From positions 1 through 55,025 of the forward strand of contig JBPCJY010000012.1 of assembly GCA_051004815.1 (NCBI GenBank): a DNA stretch of 55,025 nt, read 5' to 3'. The notes under the pieces were generated by a model. That model saw nothing but the letters and a program-made list of their open reading frames with translations. It ran no database searches and was not told where the DNA came from. Below, one piece after another: positions 40,628 through 49,399 of the stretch (positions are counted from its first letter, which is position 1; each line of letters starts with the position of its first letter). Both the position numbers and the translations under genes were made by a program. The DNA is from JBBQXY01 sp051004815. Lineage in GTDB: Bacteria; Chloroflexota; Ktedonobacteria; Ktedonobacterales; Ktedonobacteraceae.

Positions 40628-41446
40628 TTAGCTATGCTGCTCGTTATGTGCCTTCATGGCTTTTTCGAGAAACTTTCCTTCTTTCTGATTGTAGGGCATG
40701 GCATAGGGAGCCTGGTCGGCAGGCATCTGGCTTATACCCTTGTACAGGTTGCCCAGGCTCTTCGTAATACCCGCGTCCCCGTGGGTGAACTCCTGTAACA
40801 GCGATTGCCACTGCTGGACGAGGGTTTGCGCTTCTGCACCTGACGGATCTGCATCGACCGCTACCAGTCGTTGCAACTCCGCGAGGACCTTGTTCCATCG
40901 TTGAGTGGCTACGCGTTGATCCTCTTCGGTGAAGTCTTTGCCCCACTCAGCCAATTGCTGTCGTTGTTCATCGGTATAATACTGCTTGTGCAACTCCTCT
41001 GCTTGTTGGAGTTGCTCGTCAGTAAAGTATTTTTTGCGCCAATCGTTGCTCTGTGTCATTTGAATCACTTGGATCACTCTAACGATCGAATCCCAGTCCT
41101 GATGGTTTGCTTGCAGCAGTTCTTCCGTTTCACCAATAGCCTTGATAATGGCATCCAATTGTACCCGTTTCTCTTGCATCATCGCCTTCTGCAAGGCGAG
41201 CGATTCTAGCAAGACTGTGGGGCCAATCTGTAGACACTGCCGAATTTCCTCCAATGAAAAGCCCAGGAATTTCAGAGCCAGGATCTGCTGGAGGTGTGAA
41301 AGATCTGTCTCTGTATACAGACGATAGCCAGCCTCCGTATAGCTGGTTGGCGATAGCAGTCCGACGTAATCGTAGTAGCGTAAGGTGCGCACGGAGACAG
41401 CGGCTTTCTGCGCAAACTCACTGGTTTGATAAAAATGTGAACCCAA
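40628..41446 (-). CDS. MerR-family regulator of the TipA type
   Basis: 272 residues. A MerR winged helix (FAQKAAVSVRTLRYYDYVGL, then YRLYTETDLSHLQQI, FLGFSLEEIRQCL), a coiled coil, and a C-terminal TipAS-like helical domain (about 155-265, with KKYFTDEQLQQAEELHKQYY and EFTHGDAGITKSLGNLYKG). TipAS domains bind peptide antibiotics or other ligands. The start is TTG at 41446: AGGAGG lies 6 nt before it and the HTH begins at once; an upstream ATG at 41500 falls in the promoter -35. The gene is controlled by the operator at 41470-41500, probably by its own product. Confidence 0.9.
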   Translation of the reverse strand: MGSHFYQTSEFAQKAAVSVRTLRYYDYVGLLSPTSYTEAGYRLYTETDLSHLQQILALKFLGFSLEEIRQCLQIGPTVLLESLALQKAMMQEKRVQLDAIIKAIGETEELLQANHQDWDSIVRVIQVIQMTQSNDWRKKYFTDEQLQQAEELHKQYYTDEQRQQLAEWGKDFTEEDQRVATQRWNKVLAELQRLVAVDADPSGAEAQTLVQQWQSLLQEFTHGDAGITKSLGNLYKGISQMPADQAPYAMPYNQKEGKFLEKAMKAHNEQHS

Positions 41447-41469
41447 GGTGTTCCTCCTTTCTATAGTGC

Positions 41470-41500
41470 AGTATAAAGGATGACGTAACGTCATAGTCAA
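41470..41500 (-). promoter_or_regulatory. MerR-type promoter with palindrome in a 19-bp spacer
   Basis: On the minus strand, TTGACT (41495-41500) and TATACT (41470-41475) are 19 bp apart, two more than the usual 17. In the spacer lies the perfect 15-base palindrome ATGACGT-T-ACGTCAT (41480-41494). This is the classic layout in which a MerR-family dimer twists an overlong spacer to switch the promoter on. Confidence 0.85.
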
Positions 41501-41645
41501 GGGCTTATTGGAGGAGATTTTGGAAAAATGGACTTATTATCAGGATGCAACAAACGGGATGTCTCTGCCGTATTTCAGATGAGATAGAGAATAGCACTAG
41601 AAGCAACAAATTCCTGGTTTATCAAAGCAGAAAAGCAGGTATAGC

Positions 41646-42314
41646 ATGATGACAACGGAACAGGTCATAGCTGAATTGAACTCATATGCCAATGCCCAGG
41701 CGGTTGAAGGGATGGCGCGGTTTGGTATTCGATCTGGCAATGTGCTTGGTATATCAATTCCAACGTTGCGCAAGATGGCAAAAACGATAGGGAAGAACCA
41801 TATCCTTGCCGAGGCATTGTGGCATTCTGGCATACACGAGGCACGAATTCTTGCCTCAATGATTGATGAGCCAGTACAGGTTTCTCCCCAACAGATGGAG
41901 GAGTGGGTCAACGATTTTGATTCGTGGGATGTCTGTGATCAGGTGTGCGGAAATCTGTTTGATCAAACACCATATGCATATCAAAAGGCCGTTGAGTGGT
42001 GCCATCGGGAGCAAGAGTTTGTGCGGCGGGCAGGGTTTGTGATGATGGCCGAACTGGCCGTTCACGACAAAAAAGCACTGGATGCAGCGTTCGAGCCATT
42101 TTTCCCACTGATTAAGCGATACGCTACTGATGAGCGGAATTTTGTCAGAAAAGCTGTCAACTGGGCATTGCGACAGATTGGGAAAAGAAATAGCCATCTC
42201 TATGCTTTAGCCTTGGAATGGGCTGAGACCATCAATAAGTCGGATTCTAAAACGGCACAATGGATAGCGAAAGACGCGCTCAGGGAATTACGTGCTAAGG
42301 CAACAAATAAATAA
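41646..42314 (+). CDS. DNA alkylation repair protein, AlkD-like
   Basis: 222 residues of HEAT-like helical repeats. MARFGIRSGNVLGISIPTLR, LWHSGIHEARILASMI, FDSWDVCDQVCGNLF and DERNFVRKAVNWALRQIGKR are the conserved blocks of the AlkC/AlkD group; AlkD removes 3- and 7-alkylpurines without flipping the base. Trp and Asp in DSWDVCD match the active-site positions. It is the first gene of a run with the cupredoxin-like and GNAT genes (28 nt and overlapping spacing). Confidence 0.88.
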   Translation: MMTTEQVIAELNSYANAQAVEGMARFGIRSGNVLGISIPTLRKMAKTIGKNHILAEALWHSGIHEARILASMIDEPVQVSPQQMEEWVNDFDSWDVCDQVCGNLFDQTPYAYQKAVEWCHREQEFVRRAGFVMMAELAVHDKKALDAAFEPFFPLIKRYATDERNFVRKAVNWALRQIGKRNSHLYALALEWAETINKSDSKTAQWIAKDALRELRAKATNK

Positions 42315-42342
42315 CCATATTGATCCATAAGGAGTACTTGTT

Positions 42343-43191
42343 ATGAAGGGTTCAGTACAAGAAGCGAGACAAGAAATGGGACAAGGAAAACGCTCCTGGC
42401 GTCATTCGTTGTCAACATTGGAAAAAGTTACCGCGATAGCACTGCTGATCAATGCGCTATGCTACTTCGTCTATGTGTTGATAGTTTATATCTCGGCGGG
42501 TGCGCTGGTCGTACCGCTCGTGATAATAGCCACGGTTATGCTCGTGTCGTCGCTCATCGCGTTTATTGGCTTGCGATGGACATCGGCACTGGGTGCGTTG
42601 ATCGCTTTAGCCATCACTACTAGTTCCTTTGCGCAGCCGTATTTCCCTTATGATATAGAGCATCCAGAGAGTATCGGCTCCTTCATTCCAGTGGTGATTC
42701 TCACCGCTTGTGCCATCGTAGCCATAGTGGCAGGTGTGGCGGCAACTTTGCAGAACTATCGGAGTACTGAGCGACGTACACCGCGTGGCCTGGGCACGGT
42801 CTTGACGGGCGTAACGGGAATAGTGCTGGGAACAATTCTCGTCTCGTTGATTGTCGCCGCCAATCCCCAGAGCAGTAGTGTGAATACCGATCCAAACGCG
42901 GAATCTACCGTGCATATGAGTGTCACTAGCTTTGTGCAGAACGTTGTGCTGGTGCCCAAGGGGTCCAAACTGCTGCTCGTCGATGATGGTCAATACCAAC
43001 ATGTTCTGCAAAATGGGATGTGGGCCGCGAATGGTACTGCTAAATCAGTGAACGAGCCAGGAGCACCAACGCTCAACAATAAGACAATTTCGAGCGGCTC
43101 TCTCGAAATCGGGCCATTCTCGACGGTAGGGGTGTACCACATCTATTGTACGATTCATGAGAAGATGAACTTGACGATACTGGTGCAGTGA
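42343..43191 (+). CDS. Four-helix membrane protein with C-terminal cupredoxin domain
   Basis: 282 residues. Four hydrophobic segments fill residues 27-180. The exported C-terminal 100 residues form a cupredoxin: STVHMSVTSFVQNVVLVPKG, His in YQHVL, and YHIYCTIHEKMNLTILV giving Cys-x2-His-x2-Met, i.e. all four ligands (His, Cys, His, Met) of a type 1 blue copper centre. It probably carries one electron outside the membrane. Fusion to a multi-pass membrane part of unknown type is unusual. Coupled to the upstream AlkD-like gene and overlapping the next. Confidence 0.85.
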   Translation: MKGSVQEARQEMGQGKRSWRHSLSTLEKVTAIALLINALCYFVYVLIVYISAGALVVPLVIIATVMLVSSLIAFIGLRWTSALGALIALAITTSSFAQPYFPYDIEHPESIGSFIPVVILTACAIVAIVAGVAATLQNYRSTERRTPRGLGTVLTGVTGIVLGTILVSLIVAANPQSSSVNTDPNAESTVHMSVTSFVQNVVLVPKGSKLLLVDDGQYQHVLQNGMWAANGTAKSVNEPGAPTLNNKTISSGSLEIGPFSTVGVYHIYCTIHEKMNLTILVQ

Positions 43192-43205
43192 ATGGAAGCT
43201 CTCCT

Positions 43206-43772
43206 ATGACCATTGATGCGGCATTTACCCACTTTCCCTCTTTGACCACAAACCGCTTGCATCTGCGCCAAATTCAGCCAACTGATGCAGAAGCACTCTT
43301 TGCGATAAAGTCTGATCGGGAGGTGATGGACTTCTATGGAGACGAACCACATCAGTCTCTCGAAGACACCCATGCGTTGATTCGCCAACTCCAGGATGCT
43401 TATGATCGGCACGAAGCTCTCCACTGGGGTATCACACTCAAAGGCGAGGATACCGTCATCGGTTCATGCACGTTCTTTTTTTCCGATCCAGGCTTTCATT
43501 ATGCCGAAACCGGCTATGAACTCCATCGTGCATATTGGCGACAGGGCATGATGACCGAAGCGATGCCAGCCATCCTGACCTACGGGTTTACCGAGCTTGG
43601 ATTGCATCGCATTGAAGCGGCCATGGATTCCAGGAATACGCGCTCTAAGGGTCTCTTACTCAAGCTTGGCTTCACGTATGAGGGGAATTTGCGCCAGCGC
43701 TTCTTCTTCCGTGACCAGTTTTTAGATGCACATTACTTTGGTTTGCTTAAAGATGAATGGCTGAAAATGTGA
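43206..43772 (+). CDS. GNAT acetyltransferase, RimJ/RimL type
   Basis: 188 residues. LTTNRLHLRQIQPTDAEALF, VIGSCTFFFSD, then the acetyl-CoA loop AETGYELHRAYWRQGMMTEA and FTELGLHRIEAAMDSRNTRS with GFTYEGNLRQRFFF are the standard blocks of the ribosomal-protein-acetyltransferase subgroup. Substrate is not determinable; N-terminal amines or small molecules are usual. The ATG at 43206 has GGAAG upstream; a GTG at 43188 overlapping the previous stop is possible. Confidence 0.88.
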   Translation: MTIDAAFTHFPSLTTNRLHLRQIQPTDAEALFAIKSDREVMDFYGDEPHQSLEDTHALIRQLQDAYDRHEALHWGITLKGEDTVIGSCTFFFSDPGFHYAETGYELHRAYWRQGMMTEAMPAILTYGFTELGLHRIEAAMDSRNTRSKGLLLKLGFTYEGNLRQRFFFRDQFLDAHYFGLLKDEWLKM

Positions 43773-43826
43773 ACAAGCTTCACTCTGAGAACAGGCCTTC
43801 GGGTACTTTTTGAGGGACAACAACCT

Positions 43827-45165
43827 TCAAAGCGTTGGAAATGCAGGTGAAGCATGCTCATCATCGAGTTGCTCTCCCTCTTGCTCGATGGTCTCGAGCG
43901 ACTTCTGATTTGGCTCAGGCAACAAGAATGTGAGCAGGAAGCCCAGGACGCAGATGCCAGCCGCAACACCCATCGCGCCGGGTAATTTGAAGGTGGTACT
44001 CGAGAGCATCAGCGGGAAGATAAACGCGCCAATGAACGCGCCCACCTTTCCCAGCGAGGCAGCCAAGCCATGGGCCGTGGTGCGCACCGTGACCGGGAAT
44101 ATCTCAGCCGGATACAAGAAGGTGGTGACGTTCGGACCGAATTCGGTGAAGAAGTAGCTGGCACCGTAGAGCAGCAGGAAAGACACGGCGATCATTGTCA
44201 AAGCCGGGAAGAAAAAGAGCAGTCCGTAGGGAATGGCCATCATGGCGAAGCCAAGTAACTGCATCACCCGGCGACCTATGCGATCGATTGTGAATGCCGC
44301 GACGATATAGCCTGGCAGTGCTGCTACAACGAAGATGAGGAGTGTGTAAAGCATCGTTGTTTCAAGCGTAACCTTCGGGTTAAACAACTTGATCACTATG
44401 GGTGTGGAGACCGTCGTGCCATAATAGGCCGCGTCGAGCAGAAACCAAGTTCCCGCTGCAGCGATCAACCAGATTAGCCAGTGGCGGACAGTGAACAGTT
44501 GTTGCCAGCGAACCTTTCCCTGAGCAATAGATGAAGCTTGAGAATCCTGGGGAGCTGGTGTGGCCTGCACAGGGTTCTTGGTGGGTAGAAGGCCATCACT
44601 TTCATCATGTGATAGCTGCGCAGCGTTCTGTTTGCCAGAAGCTAAATCTACGGCGCGAGAAACACCTTGCGTGTTTCCCTGTGCAAGTGCGAAACGTGGT
44701 GTCTCAGCGATGCGGCGGCGCAACCAGAAGGTGGCTAGCTCGGCGATTAGAATACTCGCCCATCAATGTTGAATTGACAGGGTAGTCACCACCAATACCT
44801 AACCCCAGAACTACGCGGAAGATCAAAAGCCACACCAGGCTCGGAGAAAGCGCGGAGGCAATCGCTCCCGCTGCCAGTACGATAAGTTCATACCCGTAAA
44901 TGAATTTGCGCCCGAATGTATCAGCAATGCGCCCAAAGATAATTGCACCGACTGCCGATGCAAGGAGTGCGGTACTGCTGAGCAGGGAAACGTTGAACGC
45001 ACTCAGATGCCAGAGGGACTTGAGTATTGATGACACAACACCGATGATGAAAAGATCATAGGCATCAGTAAAAAAGCCCATCCCGGCAGTAATCACCGTT
45101 TTTAGTTGAAAACCCGATATCTTGCTTTCGTCGAGTTGTTTCAATGCTTCTTGTGCTGATGACAT
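43827..45165 (-). pseudogene. MFS transporter (phosphate/sugar type) with internal deletion and frameshift
   Basis: Two frames together encode a broken 12-helix major facilitator. The first (45165 to about 44742) has helices 1-3/4 with GRIADTFGRKFIYGYE and GLGIGGDYPVNSTLMGEYSN. The second (about 44735 to 43827) resumes at FWLRRRIAETPRFALAQG, the linker after helix 6, and carries helices 7-12 up to the stop. Roughly 70-90 residues (helices 4 end to 6) are missing at the junction near 44735-44742, and the frame changes there. GIGGDYP and RRRIAETPR are the blocks of the PHS/phosphate-H+ symporter group. The first frame would end after a short false tail at 44704. Confidence 0.85.
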
Positions 45166-45297
45166 GGTTATTCTCCTGTGTCTAGCGGGTTACGTTAACA
45201 ATGCCGTATTTGTAAGCCTACTTAAGACACGTGAGGAATGTAATCATTTCGTTAAGCGAAGGTAATAAAGAGGTAAAATTATTCACCATTTTTATGC

Positions 45298-47010
45298 TTA
45301 GATGTGCCTTTCTAATTCCGCAACGGTCTGCGTGATCAATGCAATCACACGCTGGAAAATTTCTTCGTTGAAGGTGAACGTTGTGCCTGCGGCTGCATAG
45401 AGCTCTGGCACTGTTCTTGTGGCTCCCAAGGAGAGGGCATGACGATACTGCCGCAAAGTGCTCTGGGGATCAAGCAGGTAGTTGTGCCAGACCTGGAGAG
45501 CACCAAGAGCGGCAAAGGCGTACTCAATCACGTAGAGTGGATAACAGTAAAAATGGAGTATGTTCTGCCAGCCATAGCCGAGTTCAGTTTCCAAGCCACT
45601 CCAATCGATAGCTGGTAGATAACGTTGGCTGAGTTCCGCCCACTTCTGATTGCACTGTTGTGGGTCTGTTGCCTGTTCTGGGTGGTCATAGACCCAGTGC
45701 TGGAAAGCATCGCCTAAAATGAACTCTGGCAGATAGTTCGCAAGCATGTTTTCCAGGTGTTGTATGCGCAACAACGCTGTTTCACGCTCAGTACAAAGCC
45801 CCGCCTGCTGAAGATACATTGCTCCGATGAATTCCATACTCGTCGATGCCACTTCGGCAAATTCCAGTGGGATAGCATCCTCTTTGCGCTGATGTATGTA
45901 GGGAAGCGAGGCCGTCTCGAAGACATGGAAGGCATGTCCTGCTTCGTGAAAGATCAGACGCACGATGTGTTTGATAGAGTTCACATGACCAAAAATGAAA
46001 GGGCGATGTTTGACCTCTAGAGGCAGGTTAAAGCCCCCGGGTGCCTTATCAGGACGTTCTTCCAAGTCCAGTAATTGCTCCTGAAGCATCGTATCAAAAT
46101 AGCATCCCAGTTGTGGATCGATGAGGTGAAAGACGCTGGCACACTGTCGCAGTAATGCATCTACATCCGAGATATGACGTGGAGCCTCGCTTGTCCGTCC
46201 ATCCACAGACATATCCCAGGGGCGTAGCCGCTCCACCCCGAGAAGTTTCCGACGCCTCTCCCAGATCTGATTAGAGGTGGGCAATAGGAAACGTTCAACG
46301 AGCGCGTGAAAGGCTTTGCTTTCAGCCGGAGTGTAGTCAAAACGCAGCAGTTGTTGCCAACGGTAGTCCCGGTAGCTTGCATACCCGGCGTTACGTGCTA
46401 TGTGCTGGCGTACCTGCATTTTTTTCGTCCAGAGCACATTGAGCTTGTCTCGTTCCAGGCTGCGCCGCTCTTCCATGGCATGCCATACCCGTTCACGTCG
46501 CAGGCGATCAGGATCAGCAAGCACGGAAAATAAGGAGGTCAGAGGCACCTCTTTGTTTTCCCACTTGACCGTCAAGGAGCCACCGATCCTCATGTATGCA
46601 TCGCTCAAAGCCCCGTCTTCCTTCAACAGTGGCAGGTTTTCCGCACGGTAGAGTGCGGCTTCGGCCCGCAGGTTGCGAAGGGGAATCGCGAAACCTTCAA
46701 GTTCCAGACCACTGGCCAGTAACTGCTCTTTGATTTGCTGCTCATAGGGTTGGAGAGGAGTAAAGATTTCATCGATGAAACGCTGTTTGCGCCGCACTCG
46801 CTCCTCATCTGCCGTATCCTGCATGATGGCAAGCTCGTGCCGACACCGGGTCTCATCGACCAGCGCACTGAGCTGTGACCACTGAGCCATCCAGAGAGGT
46901 AGTATCTCCAAGGTAAGGTTGCTCGCCGTTAATTCGCGATACCAGGATTCGATTTCTGACCAATCGAACTGTTCGAAGGCTTCGCTGGTCTGGGGAAGTG
47001 GTGTAAACAT
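45298..47010 (-). CDS. M3-family oligoendopeptidase
   Basis: 570 residues. The zinc site HEAGHAFHVFETA (in LIFHEAGHAFHVFE) with the downstream Glu in FAEVASTSMEFIGAMYL is that of thimet/PepF-like M3 peptidases, which cut short cytoplasmic peptides. GFNLPLEVKHRPFIFGHVNS, just before the zinc site, is a conserved substrate-pocket block. The helical N-terminal cover domain is present, so it is full length. Monocistronic, with a consensus promoter at 47072-47100. Confidence 0.9.
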   Translation of the reverse strand: MFTPLPQTSEAFEQFDWSEIESWYRELTASNLTLEILPLWMAQWSQLSALVDETRCRHELAIMQDTADEERVRRKQRFIDEIFTPLQPYEQQIKEQLLASGLELEGFAIPLRNLRAEAALYRAENLPLLKEDGALSDAYMRIGGSLTVKWENKEVPLTSLFSVLADPDRLRRERVWHAMEERRSLERDKLNVLWTKKMQVRQHIARNAGYASYRDYRWQQLLRFDYTPAESKAFHALVERFLLPTSNQIWERRRKLLGVERLRPWDMSVDGRTSEAPRHISDVDALLRQCASVFHLIDPQLGCYFDTMLQEQLLDLEERPDKAPGGFNLPLEVKHRPFIFGHVNSIKHIVRLIFHEAGHAFHVFETASLPYIHQRKEDAIPLEFAEVASTSMEFIGAMYLQQAGLCTERETALLRIQHLENMLANYLPEFILGDAFQHWVYDHPEQATDPQQCNQKWAELSQRYLPAIDWSGLETELGYGWQNILHFYCYPLYVIEYAFAALGALQVWHNYLLDPQSTLRQYRHALSLGATRTVPELYAAAGTTFTFNEEIFQRVIALITQTVAELERHI

Positions 47011-47071
47011 AGATAATCCCTTAAACTTTTCTGACGGTACGATCTACTAATTAGATATTAAACTAAATAGA

Positions 47072-47100
47072 ATTATATCGAATGAGATAGAAATTGTCAA
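47072..47100 (-). promoter_or_regulatory. Consensus sigma70 promoter of the M3 peptidase
   Basis: On the minus strand, TTGACA (47095-47100) and TATAAT (47072-47077) are separated by exactly 17 bp, both perfect consensus hexamers. Transcription would start near 47065 and leave about 55 nt of leader before the start at 47010. Confidence 0.9.
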
Positions 47101-47174
47101 GAGGATGTCAGTTTAGAACCATTGCCATTTGATGAAGTACGCTCTCAATGGCAAAAGTTAGAACATGGTGAGGG

Positions 47175-47407
47175 TTGTGACATTTGGGACACCAAGTTTC
47201 TCAGTCGTATTGCAGACGATCAGACAAGGAGTGGGACTTTGTGATGATTGGGATGCTTGTGACATTTGGGACAGCGAGTTTTCACTAGCTTTGCATCCGA
47301 TAAGATCATGCTGAAGACTTTGTGACATTTGGGACCTGAGTTTCTTCGTGGCATTCCATCCAAGAGGATGATGAATGGAACTTTGTGATCGTTGTGACAT
47401 TTGGGAC
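47175..47407. repeat. Array of four diverged repeat units with a 16-bp invariant core
   Basis: TTGTGACATTTGGGAC occurs perfectly at 47175, 47257, 47320 and 47392 (spacings 82, 63 and 72). The stretches between also match one another loosely: GTTTC or similar, GCAT/GCAA, GATC, GGA and ACTTTGTGA. It looks like a decayed minisatellite and not CRISPR, since the core is short, the spacers resemble each other and their lengths vary. In one minus-strand frame the core would read PKCH, giving several CPKCHK motifs in a 154-codon open frame (47220-47684). I cannot support that frame as a gene: no SD and odd composition. Confidence 0.75.
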
Positions 47408-47824
47408 ACGTCTTTTTGGCTTGCAACACGGGAAGGGAATGCTGGTAGGTGTGTCGGGTTGCTATGGAGTAACGTGTTGACCGTACACGTTCTGACAAGG
47501 GGTGCCTTGTGGTACCTGCCTTAGGAAGAGTATAGCATATTTGGGGGAAGCAAGCAAGAGGTGATCGGGTCGGGACATCACACATTACTACAGTCGTCTC
47601 ATCTCGAGTCAGCGTGACTATCGTGGTTCCTGGTTCCGTTTCTCCAGACAAGAAGGGGACAGAGTAGCGACGAACTGGATGCATAATGTGTCGCTAGTCA
47701 TCTCTCTGCAAGCTCACTAGACAGGAAGAAGATAAGCAGGATATACTTTCATTTGGAAACTTATCCTGTCGTAGAGTCCTTCATCCTGAGAATAGTTGCC
47801 TGGCTTACAGAGAGGTGATTTCCC
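47408..47824. other. Intergenic stretch before the pentapeptide-channel locus
   Basis: About 420 nt with no supported gene. A minus-strand frame covers much of it but continues into the 16-bp repeat array and has no start signal. The two phrases GATAAGCAGGATATAC (near 47730) and CTTATCCTGTCGTAG (near 47758) hint at a weak dyad before the next gene. Confidence 0.45.
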
Positions 47825-49131
47825 ATGATGTTTGATGATAATGCTTTTCCTACTTCTCCTGAAAAATGGCGTCAGCATTGGCAATCAGAGAACCAACCCT
47901 GGCGTACAGAACCGGAGATCGATGCAAAGCGCCAGGAGGAATTGAGCAAGCGTCGCGCTATCGTTCCTGATATCGAAAAAGGGGTTTATCCTTTCAAAGG
48001 GATGAAATTGAGCCGTGCTGAAGTTGAGTGGCTCTTAGCAACACATGAGAATGGACAAGGACCAGTGGATTGGAGTAATGAGACGCAACGAGAGCGTCAC
48101 GGGCTAGATTTGCGCGCTGCCGACCTGCGCCAAATCAACCTGGCTTCCCTCCCACTTACAGGTCTACAGGGAGGGTTAATGTGGAAGGATTGGCTTGTTG
48201 CTACTGAAGAGCAAACGAGCATGGCAGCAGTATTTATGGAAGAAGCCAACCTCTTTGACGCTCAATTGCAGAGGGCTGAACTCTTTAAGGCCCAGTTTCA
48301 GAAAGCCAACTTGTTGAGTGCTAACCTGGTGCAAGCTAAACTAGCACGGGTCAACTGGAGAAAGCCAACCTGGAGAAAGCCAATTTGGCACAAGCTGATC
48401 TGGTGGAAGCCAATCTGCGCGGGACCGAGCTTTATCGGACCCAGTTGCAGGGAGCGGATTTGCGTGGGATAGACTTAGAAGATGCTAGTTTGTACGAGAC
48501 CACTCTTGGTGATGAGAGGTATGGTGCGGCTAGCTTAGCAAATGTGCATTGGAGAGATACCAACCTTACGGTGATTGATTGGACACCAGTGAAGATGCTA
48601 GGTGATGAGCGTGAGGCACGTCAACCAATATGGATTGATGGGACAAGGAAAGATAGAATGCAATGGATTGATGGGTATCAATCGGCAGTTCGAGCGAATC
48701 GTCAACTCGCGATTGTTCTCCAAAATCAGGGACTGAACGAAGATGCAGCACGCTTTACCTATCGTTCTCAGATACTTCAGCGCAAGGTGTTATGGATGCA
48801 ACGACAAGTTGGACGGTGGCTCTTTTCTCTAATGCTTGCTCTCTTAACAGGATATGGCTATCGAATATGGCGCATCTTCGCAGCCTATCTACTCGTTGTC
48901 TTGCTCTGCGCTGTTGCCTACTTTGTGTTGGGCATCTATTATGAGCCTCATTTGTCATTTCTAGAAGCGGTGTTAACCAGTATCACGGCTTTTCATGGGA
49001 GAGTCTTCTCAGAACCGTTTCTCCAACCTGGAGAACCCCAACTCTGGGTTACGGCCTTTGAGTCAGTTGCAGGTCTCGTCATTGAAGGGGTATTTATCGC
49101 CATGCTTACCCAAAAGTTCTTTGGCAAATGA
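47825..49131 (+). pseudogene. Pentapeptide-repeat ion channel, split by a one-base deletion
   Basis: Two frames make one protein. 47825-48354 encodes an N-terminal domain and pentapeptide repeats (for example EANLFDAQLQRAELFKAQF). At 48354 the sequence AACTGGAGAAAG should read AACCTGGAGAAAG; with the extra C the repeats continue in phase (LEKANLEKANLAQADLVEAN). The second frame (from about 48355 to 49131) ends the repeats, then has a linker, two membrane helices and a pore-helix-like loop: FAAYLLVVLLCAVAYFVLGI, FLEAVLTSITAFHGRVF, and GLVIEGVFIAMLTQKFFGK. That is a two-helix ion-channel domain with a non-canonical filter (no GYG). The fault is a real mutation, a sequencing error or, less likely, programmed slippage. 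A start TTG at 48385 could give the channel alone. Confidence 0.85.
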
Positions 49132-49207
49132 TCGAAGTTCCCCACAGTCGCGTCAATTTGGAAGCATATCCTGTCATTAGCGTCAGATTATGGTTCTAGT
49201 CACGAAT

Positions 49208-49305
49208 AAAAAAAGCAGGAAGTCGAGCCAGGGGGGTAAAGGGCATGGATAGGATCATTGTGTGACTCAGCCACGGTCACAGCGAGATTGCAAGCTCGAC
49301 TTCCT
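49208..49305 (-). terminator. Long structured terminator after the rhomboid operon
   Basis: On the minus strand AGGAAGTCGAGC (49294-49305) pairs perfectly with GCTCGACTTCCT (49217-49228), enclosing 65 nt with an internal GTGAC/GTCAC hairpin; after a GC pair comes a run of seven T (49208-49214). The closing stem plus T-tract make it an intrinsic terminator 95 nt past the rhomboid gene stop, but the enclosed folded domain is much larger than a normal loop. Confidence 0.65.
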
Positions 49306-49399
49306 ATATTCAGTGTACGGGTCGCACCAACAAGCAAGGTGCGTTTCATCTTATATCATAATGTATCTCGATGTGCCTATTTCACTCGCATACATACCT

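Noticed and set aside
47175..47407. CRISPR array
   Set aside because: Core of 16 bp is too short, intervals vary from 47 to 66 nt and resemble each other, and no cas gene is near.
47220..47684. 154-codon minus-strand frame with repeated CPKCHK
   Set aside because: Motifs arise from the 16-bp repeat core; no start signal and upstream half lacks protein-like sequence. Kept only as a finding.
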